Both the position numbers and the translations under genes were made by a program. DNA of 54,493 nucleotides, taken from JBFMFH01 sp040752275. Lineage in GTDB: Bacteria; Acidobacteriota; Vicinamibacteria; Vicinamibacterales; JAKQTR01. Below, piece by piece: positions 15,972 to 24,425 of the stretch. The notes below the pieces were generated by a model. It was not told the origin of the DNA and did no database searches. It worked only from the letters and a program-made list of their open reading frames with translations. The DNA is taken from the NCBI GenBank assembly GCA_040752275.1, contig JBFMFH010000020.1:1-54493 (forward strand), in the 5' to 3' direction. The stretch's first letter is position 1; each line of letters opens with the position of its first letter.

Positions 15972-18900
15972 CTACTTCCTGATCGTGCCTCGAAGCGTCT
16001 TCCCCCTGACCGGGTAGGCCGGCCGCGTCGCCGACGCCGGCGGCGCCTTCTTCAGCTCGGCCAGCGCCACCTCGATGGCCTTCTCGAGTTGAGGGTCGCG
16101 ACCCGCGACGACGTCGGCCGGTGTCTGCTCGACCTCGATGTCCGGCGGCACACCCTCGTTCTCAACGACCCAGCCTTCCTCAGGGGTCCAGATCGCCAGG
16201 TTCGGGGCCGTAATGGATCCGCCGTCCATCAGCACCGGGAAGCCCAGGACACCGACCAGCCCGCCCCACGTCCGCTGGCCCACGAGCGGCCCGAGCTTGA
16301 ACTTCCGGAACATCCACGGCAGCAGGTCTCCGCCGGAACCGGCCATCTCGTCGATGATCATCACCTTCGGCCCCTGGATCGAGGCCATCGGCGTCTTCAG
16401 ATCGTCGCCGTAGCGCATCGCCCAGTTGCTGATGAAGGGCCGCCGGAGGATGTCGATGTAGTAGTCGGCCACCGAGCCGCCTCCGTTGAACCGCTCGTCG
16501 ACAATCACGGCGTCCTTGTGGGCCTGGGGAAAGAAGTATCGCTTGAAGTACGTGTGGCCCGCTGCGGCGGTGTTCGGCACGTAGACGTAGGCCACGCGGC
16601 CGTCCGTCGCCTGGTCCACTCTTCGGAGGTTGCCCTCGACCCAGTCGCGGTTGCGCAGCGCGCTCTCCGACGCGACGGGCACCACCTGCACCGTGCGCGA
16701 TGAGGCGCCGTCAGGGCTGGCTCCGACCGTCAGCTCGACGATCTTCCCGGACGTGTTCTCGAAGAAGCTGTAGAGGTTGGCCGGCGGCCGCACGTCGCGG
16801 CCGTTCACGGCGAGGAGGTACTCGCCCGCCTCCACGTCGACGCCGGGCTCGGTGAGTGGCGCGCGCAACTCCGGCGTCCAGTTGAGGCCGCCGAGCACCT
16901 TCTTGAAGCGGTAGCGGCCATTCGCCACTTCGTAGTCGGCGCCGAGCAGGCCGCCGGGCACGCTTTTCGCTTGTTCGAGCCGGTCGCCCCCGCCGCCCCG
17001 ATGGTGGCCGACGGCCAGTTCGCTGCACATCCACGAAACGACGCGGTTCAGGTCGTTTCGCGTGGCGAGGTCGGGCAGGAATGTGGCGTACTTCGCGCGC
17101 ATCGCCGTCCAGTCGATGCCGTGCATGTTCGGCGCGTAGAAGTAGTCGCGGTTGATCCGCCAGGCCTCGTTGAAGATCTGCGTCCACTCGGCCCGGGGAT
17201 CGATGCGCACCTCGACGTCGGCGGCGGCGATCCGGCCCTCGCCCGGGGCGATCTTGGGACCCATCGCCGTGATGAACCACGCCGAGGCCTTCACGTAGAG
17301 AATCTTCTTCGCGTCGGCCGACAGCGTGTAGGCGTCCACGGACGCCAGCGGCGTGTCGTCCTTGCGCTTCGAGAGGTCGAAGTGATGGAGCGAGGCGTCG
17401 TTCCCCTGCCGCTGGAGGTAGTAGAGATGGCCGGTGTCGCCCACCTGCAGGCTCGACAGCTCACCAGCCGGAACCGGCAAGGCGAGGATCCGGTTCTGGA
17501 TGTCATCGAAGTCGATTGAAAAGGGCTCCTTCTTCTCGGGCCCCGCCTTCTTCTCGGCCGCCTGGTCGGGCTTGTCAGGAGCGGCCTCGGGCTTCTTGGG
17601 CTTCTCCTCGTCGCTCTCCTTTGCGAGCGGCGAGGGCAGACCCTTCCGCAGGACGATCAGATAGAGGTTGCGCGTGCGGCGCATGTCCGCGTTCGACTGG
17701 GCGAACCAGTCCTGCACGGGACCTGCATTGGTCGAGCCGAACAGGTAGAGGTACTTCCCGCCCTTGTCGAACGCGGGCTCGGTCACTTCGCTCAGGCCGT
17801 CCGTGACCGGGAACGACCTGTCACCGTCGAGCGAGTAGGCGAACACCGTCGTGACGAGCGGTTGCGTGTTGACCACGTACCCGATCCACTTCGAGTCGGG
17901 CGACCAGTCGAGACTGAGCGGACTGTCAGGGTTGTAGACGCGGTTGCCCCCGACCTTCTTGACGGCTCCTGTCGCGAGGTCCAGCCAGAAGGCGGACTGC
18001 GAGTTGTCGACGAAGGCGATCTTCTGGCTGTCTGGCGACCAGCGGAGCCGCGAATAGAACCCGGCTCCGCCCAGGCGGTACTTCCTCACGTCGCCCTTGC
18101 CGTCCTGTGGCGCGACGTGCAGCTCGTACTCCCCCGACGCGTCCGACACGTAGGCGATTCGGGTACCGTCGGGCGACCACTGGGGCGAGCGCTCGTGCGC
18201 GGCCATGCTGTTCGTCAGATTGCGCGCGTCGCCCTTCTCGGCTGGCAGGGTGACAATCTCGCCCCGGTACTCGAACACGGCGCGGGCACCGGACGGCGAG
18301 AGTGCCGCGTTGCGGATGTAGCTGGCCCCCTTCACGAAGCGCGCCCGCGTCTCGCGCAGGTCGGCCGCCACCGGGATGATGAGCCGCTTCGCACTGCCGC
18401 CCGCCGGGTCGAGCAGGTGCAGCCAGCCGCCTTGCTCGTAGACGATCTTCCCGCCGCCGGCCGACGCCTTCATGACCGGGAAGTCGTCGTGCCGGGTGAT
18501 GCGGCGCACCTGCTTCGACGAGGTGTCGTAAGCGTAGAGGTTGAACTCGCCGTCACGGTCCGACCGGAAGTACACCGCACGGCCGATCCACATCGGATCG
18601 ACGTCATTCGAACGATCGGCCGGCTGCGGGATCTTCTCGATACGGTGGTCGGCGATGTCGTACAGCCAGAGCCGAGACACGCGCCCGCCCCGGTACTGCT
18701 TCCACTGCGCGAACGCCGGCGGGAGGGGAACATACGCGATCTGCCGGCCGTCCGGCGAGTAGCTGGCTTGGTTGGCGTAGGGGATGGGCAGCCGCTCTTC
18801 GAGGCCGCCGTCGACGGGAACGGCGTAGAGCTGCTGGTGCCCGCCGGTGAAGGCCGCGCGGCCGGACGTGAAGAGCACACGCGTGCCGTCGACGGTGAAG

Positions 18901-19256
18901 CCCTGTACCAGATCGGCACCGGGATGCCAGGTGAGGCGCCTCGGGGCCCCACCGCCGACCGGTACGATGAAGACATCGGTGTTGCCGTCGTACTGGCCGG
19001 AGAACGCCAGCATCGTGCCGTCCGGCGAGAACGCCGGGCTCGTCTCGACCCCGTCGTCGGTGGTCAGGCGGCGGACATCGGTGCCGTCGATCTTCGCGAT
19101 CCAGAGGTCGTCGGCGTAGGCGAATGCGACGTGGGTGCCACTGGTCGCGGGCTGGGCCAGCAGGCGCGTGTCGCGCGTGCTGGGGTCGGTCGCGACGACA
19201 ACGGAGCCGAGGAAGACGACGAGCAGGACCGACATCACGAATCGGGCGAAGCGCAT
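15972..19256 (-). CDS. Secreted tricorn-like S41 peptidase
   Basis: A 1094-residue exported protein with tricorn protease architecture: signal peptide (1-22), two propeller blocks (about 35-330 and 335-680; many SPDG repeats), a charged Lys/Glu linker near 560-590, core C1, a PDZ-like domain (about 780-850), and the C2 tail-specific-protease domain. Candidate catalytic residues are the Ser in MAGSGGD (about 974) and the Glu in NEGVPPD (about 1034). The tricorn Ser-His dyad region reads VGHH (about 749), so the Ser is not conserved. The start at 19256 follows GGGAGG. It sits upstream of the S9 peptidase; together they would degrade exported peptides. Confidence 0.9.
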   Translation of the reverse strand: MRFARFVMSVLLVVFLGSVVVATDPSTRDTRLLAQPATSGTHVAFAYADDLWIAKIDGTDVRRLTTDDGVETSPAFSPDGTMLAFSGQYDGNTDVFIVPVGGGAPRRLTWHPGADLVQGFTVDGTRVLFTSGRAAFTGGHQQLYAVPVDGGLEERLPIPYANQASYSPDGRQIAYVPLPPAFAQWKQYRGGRVSRLWLYDIADHRIEKIPQPADRSNDVDPMWIGRAVYFRSDRDGEFNLYAYDTSSKQVRRITRHDDFPVMKASAGGGKIVYEQGGWLHLLDPAGGSAKRLIIPVAADLRETRARFVKGASYIRNAALSPSGARAVFEYRGEIVTLPAEKGDARNLTNSMAAHERSPQWSPDGTRIAYVSDASGEYELHVAPQDGKGDVRKYRLGGAGFYSRLRWSPDSQKIAFVDNSQSAFWLDLATGAVKKVGGNRVYNPDSPLSLDWSPDSKWIGYVVNTQPLVTTVFAYSLDGDRSFPVTDGLSEVTEPAFDKGGKYLYLFGSTNAGPVQDWFAQSNADMRRTRNLYLIVLRKGLPSPLAKESDEEKPKKPEAAPDKPDQAAEKKAGPEKKEPFSIDFDDIQNRILALPVPAGELSSLQVGDTGHLYYLQRQGNDASLHHFDLSKRKDDTPLASVDAYTLSADAKKILYVKASAWFITAMGPKIAPGEGRIAAADVEVRIDPRAEWTQIFNEAWRINRDYFYAPNMHGIDWTAMRAKYATFLPDLATRNDLNRVVSWMCSELAVGHHRGGGGDRLEQAKSVPGGLLGADYEVANGRYRFKKVLGGLNWTPELRAPLTEPGVDVEAGEYLLAVNGRDVRPPANLYSFFENTSGKIVELTVGASPDGASSRTVQVVPVASESALRNRDWVEGNLRRVDQATDGRVAYVYVPNTAAAGHTYFKRYFFPQAHKDAVIVDERFNGGGSVADYYIDILRRPFISNWAMRYGDDLKTPMASIQGPKVMIIDEMAGSGGDLLPWMFRKFKLGPLVGQRTWGGLVGVLGFPVLMDGGSITAPNLAIWTPEEGWVVENEGVPPDIEVEQTPADVVAGRDPQLEKAIEVALAELKKAPPASATRPAYPVRGKTLRGTIRK

Positions 19257-19391
19257 GATCGCAAACCTCCCGTGAGAACGAGTACGCCGGACGCAAAACG
19301 CCGTCACGATCGTCAATCATATGTCGGACTGGCGTTGATGCTCATGCCCACCGTACACCTCACGCGCAAACGCCGAGAGTAGCCCGGGAAC

Positions 19392-19457
19392 ACTCCCGCT
19401 CTGGAGCGGGAGTAGTCCGGGATCACTCCGGGATCACTCCCGCTCTCAAGCGGGGGT
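19392..19457. repeat. Double-hairpin repeat with 11-bp tandem repeat
   Basis: Between the divergent S41 and Gfo/Idh genes lies a perfect palindrome, ACTCCCGCTC-TG-GAGCGGGAGT (19392-19413). Two tandem copies of TCCGGGATCAC (19416-19437) follow, then a second near-copy hairpin, ACTCCCGCT-CTCA-AGCGGGGGT (19436-19457). The second hairpin ends 2 nt before the Gfo/Idh -10 hexamer. It could be an operator array, an attenuating structure or a small palindromic repeat family. Confidence 0.75.
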
Positions 19458-19459
19458 GC

Positions 19460-19465
19460 TACAAT
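19460..19465 (+). promoter_or_regulatory. -10 hexamer TACAAT, probable leaderless promoter
   Basis: TACAAT lies 8 nt before the ATG of the Gfo/Idh gene and no Shine-Dalgarno is visible. Transcription would start at or next to the start codon, so a leaderless mRNA is likely. A -35 box would fall inside the second hairpin. Confidence 0.5.
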
Positions 19466-19473
19466 CCGCCCCG

Positions 19474-20736
19474 ATGAACACCACCAGCAGGCGGCGGTTC
19501 CTGGCGCAGACGGCGGCGGCCACGGCCGGCTTCATGATCGTGCCGCGGCACGTGCTCGGCGGACAGGGCTTCACGGCGCCGAGCGACCAGCTCACCAAGG
19601 CCATCATCGGTGTGGGCGGCATGGGCCGCGCCCACATCCGCTACGAGGGGACACGGCTGCTCGCCGTGTGCGACGTCGACCGCAACCACCTCAGTGAGGT
19701 GCTGGCCATGGCCGGCCCGGACGTCGAGGGCTACGCCGACTACCGCGACGTGCTGCAACGCCCGGATGTCGACGTCGTGCATATCGCCACGCCGCCCCAC
19801 TGGCACGGCCTGATGGCGGTCGAAGCTGCCCGCTCCGGCAAGGACATCTGGTGCGAGAAGCCGATGACGCGGACCATCGGCGAAGGCATCCGCGTCGTCG
19901 ACGAGGTGAATCGGTACGGCCGGATGTTCAGAGTCAACACCTGGTTCCGCTTCAGGGACACCTTCTACGGCATGGGCACCGACGTCCGGCCGCTGAAGAA
20001 GATCGTTCAGAACCGCGTGCTCGGCTGGCCGCTCACGGTGACGGTCAGCGGCATCACGGGGTACGACTGGAAGTTCTACTGGAGCGGGCGCACGGATCTG
20101 ACGCCGCAGCCGGTTCCCCCCGAACTCGACTACGACATGTGGCTGGGACCGGCGCCGTACAAGCCCTACGCCGTCGAGCGTGTCCACGCGAACTTCCGCG
20201 GCTACTGGGACTATGACGGTGGCGGGCTGGGGGACATGGGCCAGCATTACCTCGATCCCGTGCAGTACCTGCTCGAGAAGGACGACACGAGCCCAATCCG
20301 GATCGACGTCGACGCGCCGCAACAGCACTACGACGCCGCTGGGTCGTGGCGGCGCATCGAGTTCACCTATGCCGACGGCTGCCGAATCATCCTGGACGGC
20401 GAGAACCGCGACAAGGACGCGGCCTACATCGCGGGTCCGTACGGGCGGATCGACCGCGGCCTCCGATCGGACATCCCGCGCCTGCGTGACCTCCTTGCCA
20501 CGCTCCCGGATCCGGAGCCCCAGATCCTCACCTTCTCCGACTCGGTCCGCACGCGCCGGAAGTTTCCATTGAACGAAGCGAACGCACACCGCTCCGCCAC
20601 CCTCGTGAATCTCGGCGTCATCGCCGTGCGTCTGGGCCGGACGCTCCACTACGATCCGGAGCGGCAGCGCTTCCGCGATGACGAGGCCGCCAACCTGCTG
20701 ATCGATCAGCCAATGCGAGCTCCCTGGGTCCTGTAG
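19474..20736 (+). CDS. Tat-exported Gfo/Idh/MocA family oxidoreductase
   Basis: A 420-residue NAD(P)-dependent oxidoreductase with a Tat signal (TSRRRFLAQ then an Ala-rich stretch), so it is exported folded with its cofactor. The Rossmann glycine motif is GVGGMGRAH; CEKPM is the family's Glu-Lys-Pro signature, and DMGQHYLD carries the catalytic-region Asp/His. The family acts on sugars, often at the C3 hydroxyl. It is directly followed (16 bp) by a protein with two DUF1080 (3-keto-disaccharide hydrolase-like) domains. A role in making or using 3-keto-glycosides in the periplasm is inferred. The ATG at 19474 is used rather than the one at 19456, which precedes the -10 hexamer. Confidence 0.88.
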   Translation: MNTTSRRRFLAQTAAATAGFMIVPRHVLGGQGFTAPSDQLTKAIIGVGGMGRAHIRYEGTRLLAVCDVDRNHLSEVLAMAGPDVEGYADYRDVLQRPDVDVVHIATPPHWHGLMAVEAARSGKDIWCEKPMTRTIGEGIRVVDEVNRYGRMFRVNTWFRFRDTFYGMGTDVRPLKKIVQNRVLGWPLTVTVSGITGYDWKFYWSGRTDLTPQPVPPELDYDMWLGPAPYKPYAVERVHANFRGYWDYDGGGLGDMGQHYLDPVQYLLEKDDTSPIRIDVDAPQQHYDAAGSWRRIEFTYADGCRIILDGENRDKDAAYIAGPYGRIDRGLRSDIPRLRDLLATLPDPEPQILTFSDSVRTRRKFPLNEANAHRSATLVNLGVIAVRLGRTLHYDPERQRFRDDEAANLLIDQPMRAPWVL

Positions 20737-20752
20737 CGAGGAGGCGCCCATC

Positions 20753-23700
20753 ATGTTCAGGACACCCACGCCAGTCGCCATCCTCCTCGTCCTCGGCGTC
20801 ATGGGCGCCGGGGCGTCGTCCGCCGCACAGGAAAGCGGCCAGACCACGGCGTCGGCGGCCGGGATTCTCGCGCAGTTCCCGGCGACGAGCCCGGGCTCAC
20901 GCGATCGTCTCGCGGGGCAGATGCTGGCCCTGGGCGAGCCGGGTCTTGCGGAGATCACCCGCCAGCTCGTGCCCGACGGGGCGGGCCGCGACACCTCGGC
21001 CCGCTTCGCGCTGAACGCCATGGCGGTCTACGCGAGCCAGTTCGGCGGCGAGCACGGGCGTGCGATTGCGGAGCGCGCCCTTATCGTTGCCCTCGCTTCA
21101 TCGACTGCGGCCGAAGTGCGGACGTTCCTGCTGAGCCAGCTCCAGATCGTGGGGCGTGAGGCGGCCGTGGAGGCGGCAGCGCCGTTGCTCATGGACCCTG
21201 CGTTGGTCGAGCCGGCCACGCAGCTGATGCTCGCCGTGAGAAGCGAATCTGCGGGCGCGGCTTTGGTCGCCGCCCTGGGTTCCGCAACGGGGCCAGGCCG
21301 GGTCACCATCGTCAAGGGGATTGGCGAGTTGAAGGTCGGGCAGGCCTACGAACGCCTGCAGGCATTCGCGAAGGACCCGAATCCATCCATGCGGCGTGCC
21401 GCTCTGATGGCGCTCGCGCGACTTGCCAACCCGAGGTCCGAGAAGACCCTCTTCGATGCGGCCGAGCGCGCCGGGTTTGGCTACGACCCGGCCAACGCGA
21501 CTGCCGCGCTGCTCGATTACGCGCAGAACCTCGCCGAGCGCGACCCGAAGACCGCCGAGCGGCTCTGTCGGCAGGTGATGAAGAAGACCGACCGCGCCGG
21601 ACGGCTCCCCACGCGCGCCGCGGCCCTTGTCATCCTCGTCGAGACCCGCGGCACGGACGCACTGCCGGATCTCCTCAAGGCAGTCGACCACGCGGATCGC
21701 GCCTTCCGGCAGGCTGCGTTGCAGGCCGCCGAACCGCTCGCTGGTGTCGCGGCGTTGCAGCGCTGGATTGCCAAAGCACGCTCGGTCAACCCGGAACGCC
21801 GCGCCGAGATCATTGCGATGCTGGGGCGCCAAGGGGATCGCCGGGCGCTTCCCTTCCTCCGCGCGTCACTGGCCGCGCGCGAACCCGAGGTGATGGTGGC
21901 CGCTGCAAACGCTCTGGCTTGCATAGAGGAGGCCGAGGCTGCGCCGGATCTCCTCGCCCGGCTGAGGACGGCGCCAGATGAGGCGGCCTTGAAGATCGCG
22001 GACGTGTTGCTCTGGATCGTCGACGAGCCGCACCTCGGCCCGCTGGTCGAGATGCTCGACGAGTTGCCGCCTGCGACGAAAGTCGCGGCGATAGGGGTTG
22101 TCGGTGCGAGGAACGGGAAGCGGTTTGCCGACCGGATCCTGCCACTCACCTCCGACCGCGATCCCGCGATCCGAGCCGCCGCATTCGGCGCGCTCGCAGG
22201 CGTGGCCCGGGCGGCGGACGTACCGGTCCTTCTTGGGTTGCTCGACAGCGCCGATGACGAGCTCGTGCCCCTGGTGCAGAAGGCCATCGTGGAGGCCGTC
22301 AGCCAGAGCGCGCCCGGGACGGCGAGGGTCCGGCTGCTGGCGCAGGCGCTGGCCACATCCGCCCACCCTGAACGGATCCTCGAGGCGATGCCCCAGATCG
22401 GCGGAACCGACGCACTCGCCACAACGGCCGGGCAACTCGACTCGGCGGCCGACGACGTGAGGGCCGCGGCGTTCCGCGCGCTGACACGGTGGCCGGGGAC
22501 CGAAGCGACGGGCCGGCTCCTCAGCCTCTTCGCGAGCGGGCACGAGACGTACCGCAACCAGGCGTTCTCGGCCTACGTCCGCCAGATCTCGACGTCGTCG
22601 CTCCCGGCCGATCAGAAGCTGCTGAGGCTCCGGCAGATCCTCGTGCTCTCGTCGACCGTTGGCGATCGCCGCATCCTCATCCGCGCACTGGAACGGATCA
22701 GGACGTTCAAGAGCTTCCTGCTCGTCGCCTCGTTCCTGGACGATGGGGAGGTGGCGGGCGAGGCGGCGGGAGCGCTGATGCGCATCGCACTGCCGACGTC
22801 GGCCGGCGCTGGCGATGGCCTGACGGGCACGATCGTGCGGGATGGCCTGAGCAAGGCTCTGCCGCTCCTCACGGGACCGCAGCGAGACGCAGACCAGGAG
22901 AGAGTCCGGGAGTACCTGGCCGCGATGCCCGCCGGCGAAGGGTTCGTCCCGTTGTTCAACGGAGTCGATGTGACTGGGTGGCAGGGGCTGGTGGAGAACT
23001 CGATCGCGCGGGCCAGGCTCACGCCGGAGGAACTTGCGGCGAAACAGACGGCGGCCGACGAGAGGATGCGGGCGAACTGGAGCGTACGCGACGGCTCCAT
23101 TGTCTTCAACGGCGCAGGCGACAATCTCTGTACGGTCAAGGAGTACGGCGACTTCGAGATGATCGTGGACTGGCGCATCACGAAGGGCGGCGACAGCGGC
23201 ATCTACCTGCGCGGGACGCCGCAGGTCCAGATCTGGGATCCGGCCCGCACGGACGTGGGCGCGCAGGTCGGCTCGGGCGGCCTCTACAACAACCAGAGGA
23301 ACCCGAGCAAGCCGCTGGTCTTCGCCGACAATCCCGTGGGCGAGTGGAACACCTTCCGTATCACGATGGTCGGCGACAAGGTGACGGTCTTCCTGAACGG
23401 CGTTCTCGTCGCCGATCGAGTCACGATGGAGAACTACTGGGATCGGAAACAGCCGATCTTCCCGCGCGGCGCCATCGAACTGCAGGCCCACGGAACGGAC
23501 CTGGCGTTCCGCGACATTTACGTGCGCGAGCTCGGTCCTGAGGGCTACAACCTGACCGAAGAGGAACGCGCAGAAGGGTTCGTCGCCCTGTTCAACGGCC
23601 GCGATCTCGACGGGTGGGTCGGCAACACGACCGGGTACACGGTCGCGGACGGCGCCATCGCGTTCGACCCCAAGGCGGGCGACCGGTCGAATCTATACAC

Positions 23701-24169
23701 GGCGCGGGAGTACGCGGACTTCCAGTTCCGCTTCGAGTTCCAGTTGACGCCAGGGGCGAACAGCGGCGTCGGCATCCGAGCGCCGCGCGAGGGTGATGCC
23801 GCATACGTCGGTATGGAGATCCAGGTGCTCGACGACGACGCGCCACGGTATGCGGCGCTGCAGCCGTATCAGTACCACGGGTCGGTCTACGGCATCATCC
23901 CGGCGAAGCGGGGGTCCCTGCGGCCGGCCGGCGAGTGGAACAGCCAGGAGATCCTGGTGCGAGGTACGCGCATCCGCGTCACGCTGAATGGCGCGGTGAT
24001 CGTCGACGGTGACCTTGCCGAGGCGACGCGCAACGGGACGCTGGATCACCGCCCGCATCCGGGCCTGGAACGCGCATCGGGGCACATCGGCTGGCTGAGC
24101 CACGACTCCGTGGCCCGCTTCCGCAACATCCGCATCAGAGACCTGTCACCGGACAGGGCACGGAGATAG
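20753..24169 (+). CDS. HEAT-repeat protein with two C-terminal DUF1080 domains
   Basis: A 1138-residue exported protein. It has a signal peptide (1-25, ending SAAQ) and a long HEAT/Armadillo-like solenoid (about 60-700; many A-A-L helices with DP turns). Two DUF1080 domains follow, starting near residue 729 (FVPLFNGVDVTGW) and 942 (FVALFNGRDLDGW). DUF1080 is the 3-keto-disaccharide hydrolase/laminin-G-like fold (PF06439); it keeps GDSGIYLRG-type and GANSGVGIR strands here. GAGGAGG precedes the ATG. Pairing with the upstream oxidoreductase suggests oxidation then cleavage of glycosides; the solenoid may dock partners or polymer. Confidence 0.85.
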   Translation: MFRTPTPVAILLVLGVMGAGASSAAQESGQTTASAAGILAQFPATSPGSRDRLAGQMLALGEPGLAEITRQLVPDGAGRDTSARFALNAMAVYASQFGGEHGRAIAERALIVALASSTAAEVRTFLLSQLQIVGREAAVEAAAPLLMDPALVEPATQLMLAVRSESAGAALVAALGSATGPGRVTIVKGIGELKVGQAYERLQAFAKDPNPSMRRAALMALARLANPRSEKTLFDAAERAGFGYDPANATAALLDYAQNLAERDPKTAERLCRQVMKKTDRAGRLPTRAAALVILVETRGTDALPDLLKAVDHADRAFRQAALQAAEPLAGVAALQRWIAKARSVNPERRAEIIAMLGRQGDRRALPFLRASLAAREPEVMVAAANALACIEEAEAAPDLLARLRTAPDEAALKIADVLLWIVDEPHLGPLVEMLDELPPATKVAAIGVVGARNGKRFADRILPLTSDRDPAIRAAAFGALAGVARAADVPVLLGLLDSADDELVPLVQKAIVEAVSQSAPGTARVRLLAQALATSAHPERILEAMPQIGGTDALATTAGQLDSAADDVRAAAFRALTRWPGTEATGRLLSLFASGHETYRNQAFSAYVRQISTSSLPADQKLLRLRQILVLSSTVGDRRILIRALERIRTFKSFLLVASFLDDGEVAGEAAGALMRIALPTSAGAGDGLTGTIVRDGLSKALPLLTGPQRDADQERVREYLAAMPAGEGFVPLFNGVDVTGWQGLVENSIARARLTPEELAAKQTAADERMRANWSVRDGSIVFNGAGDNLCTVKEYGDFEMIVDWRITKGGDSGIYLRGTPQVQIWDPARTDVGAQVGSGGLYNNQRNPSKPLVFADNPVGEWNTFRITMVGDKVTVFLNGVLVADRVTMENYWDRKQPIFPRGAIELQAHGTDLAFRDIYVRELGPEGYNLTEEERAEGFVALFNGRDLDGWVGNTTGYTVADGAIAFDPKAGDRSNLYTAREYADFQFRFEFQLTPGANSGVGIRAPREGDAAYVGMEIQVLDDDAPRYAALQPYQYHGSVYGIIPAKRGSLRPAGEWNSQEILVRGTRIRVTLNGAVIVDGDLAEATRNGTLDHRPHPGLERASGHIGWLSHDSVARFRNIRIRDLSPDRARR

Positions 24170-24425
24170 CCCGGCAGCGCGCCCGCATGCAGCTGGCGTT
24201 CCTGCTGCGTGGCCATGGGCGTGAAGTGGGCCGGCCGCGCCTGCGGCTCGAGCTTGAGCTGCCCTCACTGGAGCTGTGGATGCGCGAGTACTTCCTCCAG
24301 CAGTGCTCCAAGCTCGGCGACTTGGGCCTGCGCGACTGGCCGGTCCGTCCAACCCTCGCGTCAAGCTGGGACCCACGGCGGATGGCGTCGACGACTTGCA
24401 CATCAACCGGCAGGGACCGGGGCAG
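24170..24425. other. Intergenic stretch without a supportable gene
   Basis: This 256-bp gap separates the converging DUF1080 and permease genes. One minus-strand frame has an amphipathic, codon-regular run (AQVAELGALLEEVLAHPQ) between two in-frame stops, so a decayed gene is possible, but I recognise no family. No clear terminator hairpin was found. Confidence 0.4.

Noticed and set aside
19392..19457. Terminator for the S41 or Gfo/Idh genes
   Set aside because: It lies between divergent starts, so no transcript ends there; kept as a repeat or operator candidate.
24170..24425. Small minus-strand gene after the permease
   Set aside because: The most protein-like frame is interrupted by two stops and matches nothing I know; kept only as an intergenic note.
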